This document shows, piece by piece, positions 13,644 to 31,007 of a stretch of 64,000 nucleotides of DNA. The translations under genes were made by a program, and so were the position numbers. The notes under the pieces are model-generated. The model worked only from the letters and a program-made list of their open reading frames with translations. It had not been told where the DNA came from and did not search any database. The first letter of the stretch is position 1, and each line of letters begins with the position of its first letter. This DNA is from Parapristionchus giblindavisi. Taxonomy: Eukaryota; Nematoda; Chromadorea; Rhabditida; Diplogasteridae. The DNA lies in assembly GCA_943737045.1 (NCBI GenBank), contig CALSFV010000356.1, positions 203,501 through 267,500 on the forward strand. The letters are read 5' to 3'.

Positions 13644-15470
13644 CCCTCCACCCCCTACAGTACTCCTATCCAGCTGATCATTATTGATTAGTTGTGTAAT
13701 CTATTACTATATTCGAGATATGTCATATCGTGTACTGTACGATTGTGATTTTTGTCGAATTAAACAAGTCATAAAGTTAATATACTTTTATCTCATTTTT
13801 ATGCACGTGAATTGAATGAAAGGGCTAACACCTGGTATAAGGCGCTTGTGAGGGAGGGGACGAGGAAGGGGAGGGGATATAAAGAGTGATCTACTGTGTG
13901 TCGAATCCAATCGATAAATACGATAGATGGAAGAGATGTATAAGGAAGAGAAGATAAAGGAATCATTTGTAATGAATCTATCAAAATGTATATCAAAAAC
14001 TATAGTATAAATGCACATTTGTGAGTCCTAGATCTATTCCACTCCATCAATCGAGTCTATTCTTATCTTATCAATATGAATGAATAGAATAGAATAGATT
14101 GATGAGTGAACAACTATAATGAGAATAGATGCTACAATGAGTGGCACGATTTGAACATATAGACAACCGTGTTTGGAGATAAGAGGAAGGAGTCCATAGT
14201 AGTAGATGGTATTACTGTAGATAAGGACAATCAGGGTATGTACATATCATATACGTGCAATGGAAAAGGGGATAGAAGACAGTGTTTCATCTATTCACAT
14301 GATAAACATTTGACATTAATATATCTTCGAAGACCAATGTCCATATATGAAACACTGTGGAGAAATAGAATGGATGAATAGATAGAAAGAGATATACAAC
14401 TAGAACATATTGTATATTATGCTGTTGATTGAAATGAGAACGAATGAATGAATGAATGGATGATTGAAGGAAAGATGGTAGATAGAGAATAGAGATATTA
14501 AAGTATCAATCGATCAATCAATCAATCGATAGATAGATAGAATAGGAAGGGATGAATGATATGGATGAATGAGGGGATGAGGACGATAGTTATAGTTAGT
14601 ACATCTATTCAATACAAACACTTTTGTAGCATGCATAATAAATTATCAAAATGAACATGATACAGACATATCGATCGATGGATTATTATGACTTAGAATA
14701 GAAAGAATGGAGATGAATGAATGAATGAATGAATGAATGAATGAATGAAGAGTTGAAATAGTATGTGTGATAAGATGAACAAAGGCGATCTGATAGTAAA
14801 GGCATTTGATGGAACAATGGAAGAGATACGGTATAAATGGGCAATTGAATGAATTGAAAGTGATTGAAGAGAATAGAAGAAGAGTCAAGAGTACTGAAGG
14901 CAATGATTAGAAGATTGATACAACAGATCAATAAATGAATGATAAGATATTGATTGATGAATGAATGGAGCTCATTATTGGTTATTGATTGGTATTAATA
15001 AGTGGATAGCCCGATTTAGAGTGTGAGAGGAGCACTATTAGGGTATACGGTAGACTGATACAATACGGTATTAGGCTAGATAATGTAGAATAAAATGAAT
15101 AAGCGATTGTCCAATGGAAGAAACACGTCAAGGAGAAGAGAGTAGAATAGAGAGCAATTAAGACGAGTGACGAGTTGATACCTATGGTATACGGTAGTAT
15201 GGAGCAGTGTACGGTAGAAGGAAGAGGGGTAATCGATAGTGATCTACACTTCAAATGGATAAGAAGATGGAAGGGATGGGGAAAGGGATGGAATAGCACC
15301 AATGGTATCATATCACATAGAACAGCTAATATTGAGAAGAAGGAAGAGGTTAAAACATATCAAAGTGAATGAATGAATGAATGATTGTCAATCAATCAAT
15401 GAATGATACACACATCAATAATACAACAATATTATATATAATATATGTGAATGGAGATAGATCTTACTAA
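13644..15470. other. Intergenic, simple repeats
   Basis: About 1.8 kb without a gene I can support. It contains a GA-rich patch at about 13850-13880, scattered GAATGAAT tetranucleotide tracts (clearest at 14713-14748, also near 14440 and 15368) and GATAGATA-type stretches near 14520. The open frames over the tetranucleotide runs are Ser/His/Ile low-complexity and are rejected as genes. Confidence 0.6.
14713..14750. repeat. (GAAT)n microsatellite
   Basis: About nine perfect GAAT units in a row, within a wider zone of imperfect GAATGAAT repeats. Confidence 0.9.
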
Positions 15471-18400
15471 TCAATATGAAAATCCATCTGATGGTACTTC
15501 TTCTTTTCCAAAATCTTCTATTAATGATTGTTTGATCTTAGTTATCTCATTTGCTTCTTCCTGTAAAGGAACAACAATCATAATGGTAAATATATGATAC
15601 GAGATTCACTAATCTTTCGTTCTCATAGATATTCATTTAAAATCAAAATATTCAAGAAATGTTTTTAATATATAGCATATATAGCAGAGAAAAAAATTCA
15701 TTAGGCAGGTAAGCGTTCACTTTACATCAATATATGTTATATAAAAAGTAATATTTAAAAATATATACTTGAGGTGGTTGGGGTATATCCATAGGTTCTT
15801 GTTTGGGTATGACATTGTTTCCATCAGAAGATGGAGGTACACTCCCTCCTCCTCCTGAATGAACTGATCCTGGTGCTGCTGCTGACCCTGGTCCTCCTAT
15901 CACATATCAACTTGATTAATCATGACGTCATCATCAAGTATTCATTCAGAACATACTCATTTATCAATAGAACAAAAGTAAAACTATTCACAAAAAATAA
16001 ATATAAGACCATGAATGATCTGACACATGTGTGAATTCATATTTTCTACTTGTAGCATTTTTATGTCTTGTGCATCGATAAATGAACATAAACATACCAG
16101 GTCCAGGTGTTCCTCCATTTCCTCTTGGTGTATGAGGTGAATGTTTCAATTCCGATCCATTCATCATTCCTTGCATAGGACCTCCACCAGAACTACCCGC
16201 TGAATGAGGAGTACCACCTGTAACAACAAACTATTTATGATTCATCTAGCTTAAGAACTCGTTGTCATGCCTATATTTTGAGCTACTTTCACACGAATAT
16301 GAAACACAGAGCAACCTGGAGGTTAGTTTTAACTTTAAAAAAACATGGGTTTCAGTGTAAATGAGTTGTAACATCATCCACAATTCAGAATAAGTTAATT
16401 GACTGACCAGAAGTACCAGGTATAGCAGGAGCTCCAACAGAACCAGGACCATTACATAGAGGAGTATGAGCTGATTGTGATGGATGTGATGGTGGTCCAC
16501 CTTGTGATGATTGAGAAGGAAGACCAGGGGGTAATGATCCATCTCCACTACTCATACCAAACTGAAATCATATTCATATTCAAACTGTTCAATGACGAAA
16601 AGCTTAAAATATCATTTAATAGTATATATGATACGTGGGCAAGCTTTGCCGCTGGAAATTCAAATCGGGTGGGTTGGGCACAAAACATTAATTTTGAGTG
16701 AACCTTAGCTAAATCTCTTTAGGGCGATAAAACCTAATATAGCTTATGCAGCATGAATAGAGACTTTGAGATCGTAAAGAGATACAAACCGGCATTGCTC
16801 CAGAACTAGTGGGCATCATCATGTATCCAGGAGGTCCACCTTAAAGGAAGAAAAAATCATATTTAATCCATTTCACTCATAGACTAGACAAATTTTGTTA
16901 GAATACATTACAAGAAAAACTCTACTCCAAAAACCCGAACAGTACGTTCCTCTCTCATGTGGAACTACAATACAACACATCTCCCATTCATTAAAAAGGC
17001 TATGAAATACAAAGGGCTTAAGATAAAGTATACAAACCAGGCATAGAAGTCATTCCACCAGGTGATGACATAGCTCCTCCTCCTCCTCCTCCTCCCATCA
17101 TTGGTCCTCCTCCATTCATATTCATACCATGAGGAAATGGACCAGGTACACCAACAGATGGATCCATTCCAAATGGTGGAGGTCCACGATATAAACCCTA
17201 TAAGGATATACATATATCAATATATTCATATTTATCTCTCTGTTTCCTCATTATCTTCTTCCATCCCCCCTTCCATTCATCCGCCCTCAGGTTCCTTCCT
17301 CACACATTTCATCTCATTCTTTATTTTTATTTAACTTTATTGGTAAATTATACGTTTACCCATCATGGTAAATAAATTATTATTCTATCAAATATATCAT
17401 TACTGATATCAATCTAATACCAACAGAACAATACGATATTTCTTGTGGAACGGCTAAGCTTATAGAAACACATCCGTATTGTTCAGCCTAATTTTCAATA
17501 TGGATGAAACGCGAATACACAGGTTCACATCTCCATTGAAATGTGACATTTTTAGATAATTTTAAATAATTTTATGATTAAAATCATATATGGGCAACCT
17601 TTGCCACTGGAAATTCAAATCGGGTGGATGGGACGCAAATATTTCATGTTTGAGTGAATTTTGGCTAAATCATTTTCGTTTCTGAGAGAATTTTGCCTAA
17701 ATCGGGTGGGTTCCTGCCGCTAGCGGAAATTCCGTCCATGTATGATTAAAATGAATATAACCAAAGTATAAAAAGTGTACCTGTGGAGGCATTCCTGTAG
17801 GTGTACCCATTTGTGGTCCTCCACCTCTCATATTAGATGGGAATGGATTAGATGGTGGTCCTCCTCCTCTTCCCATTTGTGGAGGTAATCGACCACCCAT
17901 ACGTGGATCATACATTAATTGTGGTCCCATTGGATGACCTGGGGGTGGTCCTCCACCACGACCAAAACGACCACCTCCTACGAAACCTTAAACCATCTAA
18001 TTAATAAATCAATTATGATAATGAACAGATCTCTCATTTAAATGATTAAATTACGTGAGACCATAAGGTTTGTGTACAATGGAATATAGAGTATCGTATA
18101 ACCAATGTAGCCAATAAGGATAAAATGACAAACTACCAAATATTGTTCCATAGTTATGCTCAAAATTCGAACAGTCGCGTAAATTGGGAAATTTTAGAGA
18201 AAACGTGGGGTACAGAAGGGCGAAGACTAAAGTTGCGGGAATTGTTTTACTTTCTAGGAGTTGACATGCAAATTTATTAAGGACGTCACGTATTTTTTTA
18301 AACCACCACGTCTTCCATCGCTGCATGCAATAATGAAAGTAATCACGTATTCACGAATAAAATATTCCAAATATAATAAATGTACCTGGCATCATTCCAT

Positions 18401-20484
18401 CAGGTCCCATCATTGGAGACGGTCCACCAAACTGAAAATGATTACTATTTAGAAACATTGATTCTATTCATATTCTTCTTATTCCATCTTCATCTATTCC
18501 AATCCCCTTTTCCTTCCTTGAATCTTCTTTTAGTCTTCCTATACAGAGAAAAGGAGAGAGGGGAGATGGAAAACACGAGACCGTGTTTGGCACAACGGTC
18601 CCTCCCTCCCCTCCCTCTCCCTTCTATTGAGTCCTTCCAAATACAGTATTAGTATGACTCTATTTTATGATATTGTACTTATTTACTATACAACTACTAC
18701 ACCTATCTATCTGTCTCTATCATTCTATTGTCTCTCTCCCTCACTATATTCTCATAGGGGTCATCTGGCCCTCCCTCTCCCTCTCCCACTTCGTTCTGTC
18801 CCTCTCCCTTTCTCTCCTCAGATCAATTGAAGCGGCCAGCTGGGGGGAGGAGCCAATGAGAAGGAAGACTAGAGACAACAGGAAATGGAGAGACGATAAG
18901 AGGGAGAGGGAGAGGGAGAAGAGAGGGAGAGGGAGAGAGGGAGAGAGGGAGAGAGGGAGAGAGGGAGAGAGGGAGAGAGGGAGAGAGGAGAATAGTAAGG
19001 GTATGATGAGAGTGAGGAGAGTGAAGCAATTGGAAGGAAAGGAGGAAAGTAAGACTAAAGGAGGAGAATAAGAATAGAAAGAAGGGGAGGATCCTTGTTT
19101 CTTCTTCTAGTCTCATTCATGAGAAGAGACACTGTCTATATGTAGAATGATCCATATAGAGAGGTTGAAACAAGAAAGAGACTAGTTTAATATCATTTCA
19201 AATGTTGAATAATGAATAAGAAGAAAGAGAAAGTTGAAGGGCATTTGTGAAGGGAGAAGAACAGATAAAAAGTAAGAGTGAACAAATGAATGAAGAAAGT
19301 GAACTACTGACCTAATATCAATATACACATAACTAACAACTACAGTAGTATACTATTCACTTATAAATATAATAATATTTTTATTTTAAAGGGAGCGTAA
19401 CCTCACTCAATGGTCTCTTCATTGCGCGCACTATTTCTCTGTTCTCTAACAACGAAAGAGCATTGCGCGTCGAAGAGACCATTGAGTGAGGTTACGCTCC
19501 CTTTAATAAAATAAATACCTGTGGATGCATTCCATTCATCATAGGAGGAGGGAAACTATTGGGTACGAAACCCTAAAATGAAAATCATTATCATCCACAT
19601 AATAATACAGGTTCAAAATATAAAACAAAGGAATATAAAATGTACTCTTTCAAGTTTATTTGAAATGAAACAAACATAATCATGAAACATCTTCGCATCA
19701 GGAGAGGACATCATATCTGGTTCCGTTCGTCGTTCTGGTGCAGCACAATACAAATCATAGAATAAACTGAAATGTTATATCATTTGTATCAAAATATAAT
19801 TATTATATAATTGCATTTTGAAAAATTTTTAATTGAATTAAAATATATACGGAATATCGAAAGAATAAGTTAAAATGAAAATAAATCTTACTTCCACCAA
19901 TTGGCCAAAAAACCAGGAGGAGAATCATTTGCTGTAGACCATTTCGCATGTGGAAACGTCTGAAAAATAACACTTTTGAAGAGTTGCAAAAATATTAATA
20001 ATAATAAATATATTATCTTCTAGAATATATTACGGAAAGTAAAAGGTGATATAGAACATAATGAAGAATAAATGAATTTCGAAGTACTAATGAAACAATG
20101 AACATAAATAGAAAATAAAGTGATTAAGAGGATACCGGTCCCATCTCCGTTTTTAATGTTTCAGCTGCTTTCGATGCACCGTGAAGCATGAGGTACTCAT
20201 GAATACTCGTTATTAATCTGAAACAACAATGCTTAATACAAAATAATTTACTACTTTAAATTACAACAAAAAAGACAGAGTAATTATTTCGAAACTAGAA
20301 TGAAAATAAGAAAATACTTTTCTTTGGCGGCATCTTGTTGTGGATTCCTCTGTGGTGGTAATTGTTGCTGGAGCATAGATGGATTAGACATTGGATTAGA
20401 TGATTGAGGTGTTCCAGCTTGACCAGGAGTACCAACTGATCCAGGGTGGGATCCTGGTTGCTGCAGTGGTGGAGCAGCGCTCAT
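15471..20484 (-). CDS. sam-10: SSDP/SSBP-type LUFS-domain transcription cofactor
   Basis: Nuclear cofactor of the single-stranded-DNA-binding protein 2/3/4 family, which stabilises LIM-domain-binding (LDB) complexes. Thirteen exons: 20318-20484, 20136-20217, 19892-19959, 19676-19766, 19519-19572, 18386-18431, 17781-17986, 17038-17197, 16790-16839, 16408-16561, 16098-16217, 15769-15896, 15471-15560; 471 residues. After a Pro/Gln-rich N terminus (absent from vertebrate forms, which start close to the domain) comes the LisH/LUFS region: SIHEYLMLHGASKAAETLK, SPPGFLANWWN, LFYDLYCAAPERR and FHDY, matching SSBP3 EPPGFLHSWW...DLYCAAPERR...FHDY. The rest is Gly/Pro/Met-rich, as in the family. The C terminus, EEANEITKIKQSL and on, looks nematode-specific. 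The exon 4 donor (TAT/GTTTGT) is inferred. Introns are large for this window and loaded with repeats. Confidence 0.93.
16636..17670. repeat. Dispersed ~80 bp direct repeat pair in SSDP introns
   Basis: About 16636-16714 and 17591-17670 share GGGCAA..TTTGCC.CTGGAAATTCAAATCGGGTGG...TTTGAGTGAA.TT..GCTAAATC in the same orientation. They lie in two different introns. A third partial match (AAATCGGGTGGGTT, GCCGCTAGCGGAAATTC) follows at about 17698-17732. Probably a degraded interspersed element. Confidence 0.7.
18595..18995. repeat. CT- and GA-rich simple repeats
   Basis: Pyrimidine-rich stretches (CTCCCT-like) at about 18600-18630 and 18770-18820 are followed by a purine-rich (GGGAGA)n run at about 18900-18990, inside an SSDP intron. 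The strands could pair with each other. Confidence 0.8.
19384..19510. repeat. Hairpin MITE-like element in SSDP intron
   Basis: Two perfect arms of about 33 bp (left arm 19388-19420 beginning AAAGGGAGCGTAACC, right arm its reverse complement ending near 19504) enclose about 50 bp. AT-rich flanks extend the symmetry (TTTTAAAGGG / CCCTTTAATAAAA). The size and perfect arms suggest a recently inserted non-autonomous element; it ends a few bases before the exon 5 donor region. Confidence 0.85.
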
Positions 20485-22292
20485 TCTTATATTATACTTC
20501 ACCAAACAACCATCAATTTAGAATCGAGATGAGATACTTACTGGGATCTGAATAAACACGAACAATTATTATACACCGAAATTAAAATAATGAATATAAA
20601 GTGATTAGTAAGCAGATGAAGAATAATTCAAACAGTACACAAACGAGGCGAGCACATAATCAAAGCAACTGGGAAAAATGCATGCATGATGATTTGAGAT
20701 AGGTAATGATATGATAGTTCGAATAAGATCACACTTAAAATCAATAATATTTAGTATTATGGTAAAATAACATGCGAAATACACGAAACCGCTTTCTTGG
20801 CTCGAATCCAGTCAACGGCTCATCGATCGTTTATGATGTGCAACGGCCTGTTTGAATTTCTAGGAATGGCTCATATTTTGCTTACGGTACGAATGGGTAG
20901 TTCTGGCATTTTGCCAAATTTTGCTCTGAATTTCACAGAGAATCACGGCCTCCCAGACAAGCCAAAAATCTTGATTGGAAATGCACTAAGCGATGGGCAG
21001 CCGGAAAATCCTGAAGCCGGGATTTAGTTTCAGGCAACGTGGCGCGAATTTCAAATTCTTTTCATACCTTTAGTTTTTTTAATGGTATTTTGCTTTTTTA
21101 TATATATATTTTTTTGCTTTTTTAACATGTTTTACATATATTTTCTGAAGCTAGATGCTCATAAAATAAGGAGGAACTAAATTAAAATATATTAAATAAA
21201 TTTTTACATCGCAGTTTCTTTTTGTTAGTATATTCTTTCAATCGTTTATTTGATGATGCGTGCTTACATTTAAAAAAACAGTTGACGAGATATCATGGTA
21301 TTTATCGTTGAAATGTTTATAATGTGGTAACGTTAGACATACATTACAAAACAATTTACATTTCACAGAATACAAATAAAATATCAAGATGAAACGAAGC
21401 ATACAAGGGGGACCTAATCACCCAGTAATAAGATTACGGTTAGGTCATATGAAAAAGGCACGGTTCTTGCTGACCATGAAGAGAGAATGAGTACGGAACA
21501 GAGAACAGGCTATAAAGAACCACCTGAAGAGTCGGATCTGGATCTATCCAGGGGTACCGTTTCGTGAATGATTAGGCAAATGCCAGAACGCTAATCAATA
21601 ACGGTAATAAGCCTGTCCATCAAATTTGTCATCACATCACTCAGATTAGAAGCACTGAACGCTGACCTGAAAGCAAAGAAACTTAAAATGAATAGGTTCG
21701 ATGATATTACAGATGAGAACGGAGGGCAGTAGAAAAATAGAGTCAGTAATTTCTTCTAGTAAAACGTGGAAAGATAATGAAGACTTAGTAATTAAATTAC
21801 TTACTGATGTGGCTGAAACAGTGATCCTGTTGATGATGAAGACGGGTTCCTATTTGAATCCAGCAAGCCATAGGCTACCATTTCATAAGTCCCCAAAGAC
21901 GTGAAATTGGTAATGGAAGAGAAAGCACATGATGAATGTAGATGAACAATCGATAATTGAATCGGAGAAGGCTCTGGAATTACAAGATATTACGAAAGAG
22001 AAGGGAGCCAGGGGAAGGTTATTAAGTGCCAAATTCCCAGAAGCAGGCGTTGATTTAGAGACGAGACCTGATGGCTAGAGTGAATCACATTCAAGACTGC
22101 GAGAGACCTACGTAACGTTCGAACCCCATTTACAACTATCCTATTGTGAATCTAATGTAAGAGAAAAGAGCAAAAGATAAAATGTTGCCGAGCTTCGCAG
22201 AAAGGTGTGAATACAGAAAAGAAAATCGCGCTTACCAAAATTGAGTTGGGACAACGGAACACTCTCTCTGACAATGAAGTTTAAAAAAACAT

Positions 22293-22738
22293 GGGTAGAT
22301 CTACCGGCAGTCATAATTCGACCTTCTGAAATGGTTGTACTAAGACGACAATCGATTGGATTCGAGTTTGAGCGATTAAAAGACTAAATAGAAACATACG
22401 GTTACTATATTTTAACAATGGACAAACAATCAATAAACGGCGTACCCATCATAAGATTTCATCGATCCTTCAGTCCGATCAATATTCTTCAGTCCTTCAC
22501 CATCCTTTATACATGAAGCTCACCAAATGTAGCTATCTATAAACCAATCAATAAATCGAATATCACATGTTCAAATCAATATAACTCACTTCATTCATTG
22601 CTTTCTCTCCGTCGAATACAAACGATAAACAATATGGAGTTTCATTCATTTGAATCGATTCATTTATATTATACTACAATGGATTCAAATAAGCATAGGT
22701 AGGTCCACCAGTAGTCATAATTTGACCTTCTGAAATGG
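22293..22738 (-). pseudogene. Duplicated exon-like fragment, gene unknown
   Basis: The minus strand at 22698-22738 encodes ISEGQIMTTGGPTYAYLNPL; a diverged copy at 22293-22334 would read ISEGRIMTAGRSTH. Both are preceded by a CATTTCAG-like acceptor. I cannot connect either to a longer reading frame, so they look like remnants of an unidentified duplicated gene. Confidence 0.3.
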
Positions 22739-23167
22739 AGGAGTCAATTAATACAGAGAAAAGTACACGCAGTAGGCCGCAACTGATAAATAGTAGTTTT
22801 AAAAGTGCAAAATTAAATGTCATGAAACGATAAACAAGTAAAATATGCAAAAACAACTCAATATTCAAGAGCAAAACAGAAATTGTAATCCAAGATCAAA
22901 ACATGTTATAACAGGAAAGAATTAAGACTCTTACAACGGAGGCCCTGATTTTGCCTGAATAGCAGGGAAATGCCTGATTTTTAAACGTACGAAAGTGACC
23001 CTGCCAATGTTACAACGAAAGTGTAGAAAAAATCAAAGTATACTGTACCACGACACGGGCAATGTACGGCAGGCAATTCAAACACCTTTTCGCGCCATTC
23101 CTTATCTACTGTAGAAAAAAGTTTGACGCTGCTGCCCATTTTCCAGTCAAACCTTTGGGAGGCCGTG

Positions 23168-24217
23168 GAGAATCTGGAGCAAGCTTGCCGCAAATGTCGG
23201 ACGAGTTTGCAGCAAGCATCTGTCGACCTTACGGGGAATGTTTCCGCAAACGCACCCAACCCTTGAGGCAAACTTGCCCGACACTTGCGTAAGTTGCGGG
23301 CAACTTGCTCAATCCTCGCTCAATCCTTGCACATTTTACGCGTTAATTGCCGAATCCTTGCTCTGTACTTGCGCATTTTACGCGTTAATTGCTTCATCAT
23401 TGCTGTATACTTGTGCATTTATTATTTACTTCTTGCAATGTTCTTGCTCGATATTCGCTCGCTACTTGCTCTTCCTTTTTTTCTCTTTCATAAAAAATTC
23501 AAGTTTCCCCGCTTCTCCTAACCATGTTCGATCACCAATATCTTTATTTTTCATTACAAAGTAAATATTGGCGATGGAACATGATTAGGAGAAGCGAGGA
23601 AACGTTCTCACAGAAGATGCACTGTAACAAATCTTTATCTTCTTTAGCAAAACAAATCATGAGCGGCACAGCATTAAAAGTCATTGCTCGTAGACAATTT
23701 ATGTGTTGGAGAACGAACGACATTCATTATCATCGATATTCCCGATATGAATAGAACTCGAAAGAAAACTTAGAGACAACGAGATATATCGTAATTAAGT
23801 CATTTCCTAAATCTCCTGAAAAAATATGTTTAATATTAGAAACAATAGTACAAACAAACGAGTGATGACTTCCGCTTTCCCATTTCAGACGATAATCATA
23901 TCATAAGATTGCAACAGAGCGAACAGTGATGAATAAAACGCACTGAAGCACACGTGCGAGCATATCCGCAGCGCTAGCGCAACGCATAATAGGATAAAGA
24001 GCGAGCAACAAGCGGGAAAGTTGCCCAAAGCTTGTCGAAAACGAGCAAGGATGAAGCAAATAACCGGCAATTAACCCTAAACTGAACAGCAAAGCAATAA
24101 CGAAGCAAGTTGCCCATAAATTGCTGTGAAACTGTTGTCGGGTAGGCGACAACGAAGCAATTTATTCGCAATTTGCCCGACTGTTACATGTTTGCGGCGA
24201 GCTTGCTCCAGATTCTC
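23168..24217. repeat. Large nested foldback element
   Basis: Outer arms: GAGAATCTGGAGCAAGCTTG at 23168 and, in reverse complement, the same sequence with a few changes ending at 24217. The arm interiors (about 23190-23460 and 23920-24180) are both composed of degenerate TTGC-rich motifs such as GGGCAACTTGC and GTTAATTGC, in opposite orientation. The centre holds a second palindrome, 23511-23546 versus 23566-23604 (GCTTCTCCTAACCATGTTCG and its partner). No transposase frame is visible. Confidence 0.75.
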
Positions 24218-24294
24218 TGTGAATTTATTTTGCTAAAAGTATGTTTAAAATAAAATTTTCTTGGTGTAGGTTGATTTCTCCCCTTGAAAACTTT

Positions 24295-24307
24295 CACTTC
24301 TTGCAGA
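24295..24307 (+). promoter_or_regulatory. Probable trans-splice acceptor of the NVL gene
   Basis: A pyrimidine-rich CTTCTTGCAG ends at 24306, one base before the initiator ATG, with no upstream coding exon. This is the layout expected for spliced-leader addition in nematodes. Confidence 0.5.
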
Positions 24308-28976
<4,669 letters not shown>

Positions 28977-29425
28977 ATTGATCATTGTTGAATTATGTTT
29001 ATTGTTATCACTTATACTTGTTATCATTGTTTGTTTATGTTATTTACTCTTGATAAAATAAATGGTAATATTCTTGTGTAAATGTAATGTGTTCATTAAT
29101 CACCAATACGAATATCTGATCTTTGATCTTTGATCTTTCATTCAATAGATACAGTTACCCTCATAGGTCTCATTTATTCATATGTAGATGATAGATCTGT
29201 GAACGACTGAAGATATACTATATCCTCTATTCTGATGATATTAGGTATTGAACTAATACTGGGGTCAACATTACCGTATTTGTGTGGATTGATTGTTTTT
29301 TATCTTTAGAGTACATAGAAATATCTTAATATTGCATGGGCGGAAAACGAAAATCAATGAATTCTGATCTGCATGTCTTATTTTGAACTGTTTTTTATAG
29401 AATAAAATGAAATAACAATTGTAGA
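28977..29425. other. Intergenic spacer, possible trans-splice site at its end
   Basis: About 450 bp between two genes in the same orientation. A polyadenylation-like AATAAA lies at about 29057. GATCTTTGATCTTTGATCTT occurs at about 29118-29137. ATTGTAG ends at 29424, one base before the next ATG, and may be a spliced-leader acceptor. The distance is longer than a typical nematode operon spacer. Confidence 0.45.
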
Positions 29426-31007
29426 ATGAGTTCGATAAAGACGACAATCGTGAAGAAAGAAGAGGATGGAAGTAAGAATAAGAAGAATAAAGGATTTCTA
29501 TCAAGAGGAATGAAACCAGTTAAGAAAGAAGAAGATGATGATGATGATACTGAAGGAACTTCTAATGATACTGCTTCTATTCATAATGTATACTTTATTA
29601 AATATTATTATAAACTAATTATATTATGTGATTATAGAGTGTTAATGATCTTTGTGAAGCACTTACTGTATGTACTGTCGATTGTGGATTCAGTGAGGTT
29701 ATCCAATCAATACATATTATATATCCTATAATCAATTCATTCCAGTATGTTGTTGTAGATGCTAATTGCGCTAGAGATTCTAATTCAGATAAAAATATCA
29801 ATAAGGTATCATATATACTCTTTTTTCTCGATCGATATTTGACTTTGTTGTAGAATAATAATATAGTTCCGGCGATGTCTGATGTACATAAATCTAGACA
29901 AGCTAGAAAGAAGGAATATGCTGTAAGTCTAAAGATTACGGTATCTATCTGATATTGATTGAATCAATCCTGTAGATTCCACGTCAATGGGGAGAGTACA
30001 GTAAGGTGGGAAACGTCGTTCCCACTACGCCATTTCTACCCTTCAAGGTACTGTAGTTTAGTTGATTCAATCGATATTCAAGTATTGATTACAGACACCA
30101 TTCTGTGAGGAAAGATTCATTCGTCATCCTCATCTTGAACAACATACAATCATTTCATTGATTGAAGAACTTACACAAAAAGGAATTCGTCTTGCTGTGG
30201 TTATTGATCTAACTCTTCCACAATTCTATGAAACTGATCTACTTGAGTGAGTATGAAGGACTACTGTATCTATTCAATCAATAAGTTGTTTTAAGGGCAT
30301 TCGGTGTACAGTATGAGAAGATTAGAATCGATAATCAAGAACCTCGATGGCATCAAGTGAAGAAGTTCCTTGATATTTGTGATCGATTCACTAAGGAACA
30401 AAATGAGTTCGTGCTATTCTATTTCTTTGATCGATTATTATTGTATTGTTTAGAAAGAGACAAATATTCATGAAAAGACAAGAAGAAAGAAAGAAAGAAG
30501 GATTAGATGAAGAACGATATATGTATGAAGTGATAGGAGTACATTGTACAAGAGGAGTCAATAGGACTGGGTATGCAATCTCATTACTCGAGAAACAACA
30601 AAAAGATTTATTTAAGAAGTTTTGCCCATTTTTTGAAATTTTTTGTTTTAATGATCAATGAAGTAATTATTGTGTCAGATATATGATATGTCGTGCAATG
30701 ATTGAACGTCTTGGATGCACAGCTGAGAAAGCCGTAGAATTGTTCAATGAGGTATATAGAGCATACGGTAGATGGAATATGTTATTGATTGATTAAGGCC
30801 CGTGGACATGAAATGTCGGAATTCATGCCTGAATTGAAGAAGGCTGAGCTGAATAAGAGAAGATTCGAACAGAAAAAGTAAGAATATTATCATAATAGAT
30901 TTATCTATTTATCGATTTATTTAAGATACTATCGTGATCTACATGAAGCAGCTAGTCAACGTGGTAGAGGAGGATATCATCATCAACCAAAAGCTTATTC
31001 CAAATAA
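29426..31007 (+). CDS. pir-1: PIR-1 / DUSP11-type RNA 5'-phosphatase
   Basis: Member of the dual-specificity/capping-triphosphatase family that removes phosphates from RNA 5' ends; in C. elegans PIR-1 works with Dicer in small-RNA pathways. Eleven exons (29426-29587, 29638-29667, 29746-29805, 29854-29922, 29976-30047, 30095-30246, 30296-30406, 30454-30570, 30679-30751, 30798-30877, 30926-31007) give 335 residues. The phosphatase domain begins near residue 108 with IPRQWGEYSKVGNVVPTTPF. The catalytic loop is VIGVHCTRGVNRTGYMICR, the HCx5R signature with the Asn found in RNA triphosphatases rather than protein phosphatases. ARGHEMSEFM and a basic Gly/Arg-rich tail follow. The first 107 residues are a charged extension (KKEEDDDDDTEG) not present in the human protein as I know it. 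No guanylyltransferase domain follows, so it is not the capping enzyme. Confidence 0.93.

Larger units (their letters stand above)
20485..24307. other. Gene-poor repeat-rich region
   Basis: Nearly 4 kb between the SSDP start and the NVL start. It holds a 76-codon open frame at 20797-21027 of unknown meaning, a duplicated exon-like segment near 22300 and 22700, and a large nested inverted repeat at 23168-24217. A minus-strand piece at about 22570-22640 reads NETPYCLSFVFDGEKAMNE before a possible donor and may be a remnant of a gene. A sequence near 20934-20962 (CACAGAGAATC, ACGGCCTCCCA) resembles the ends of the foldback element, so related copies exist. I cannot assemble an intact gene. Confidence 0.55.

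Noticed and set aside
18667..19116. 134- and 97-codon frames over the GA/CT repeats
   Set aside because: They arise from simple repeats (Arg-Glu or Leu-Pro-Ser runs) and occur on both strands.
29426..31007. mRNA capping enzyme
   Set aside because: There is a triphosphatase-type HCx5R domain but no guanylyltransferase KxDG region before the stop; the upstream motif IPRQWGEYSKVG fits PIR-1/DUSP11.
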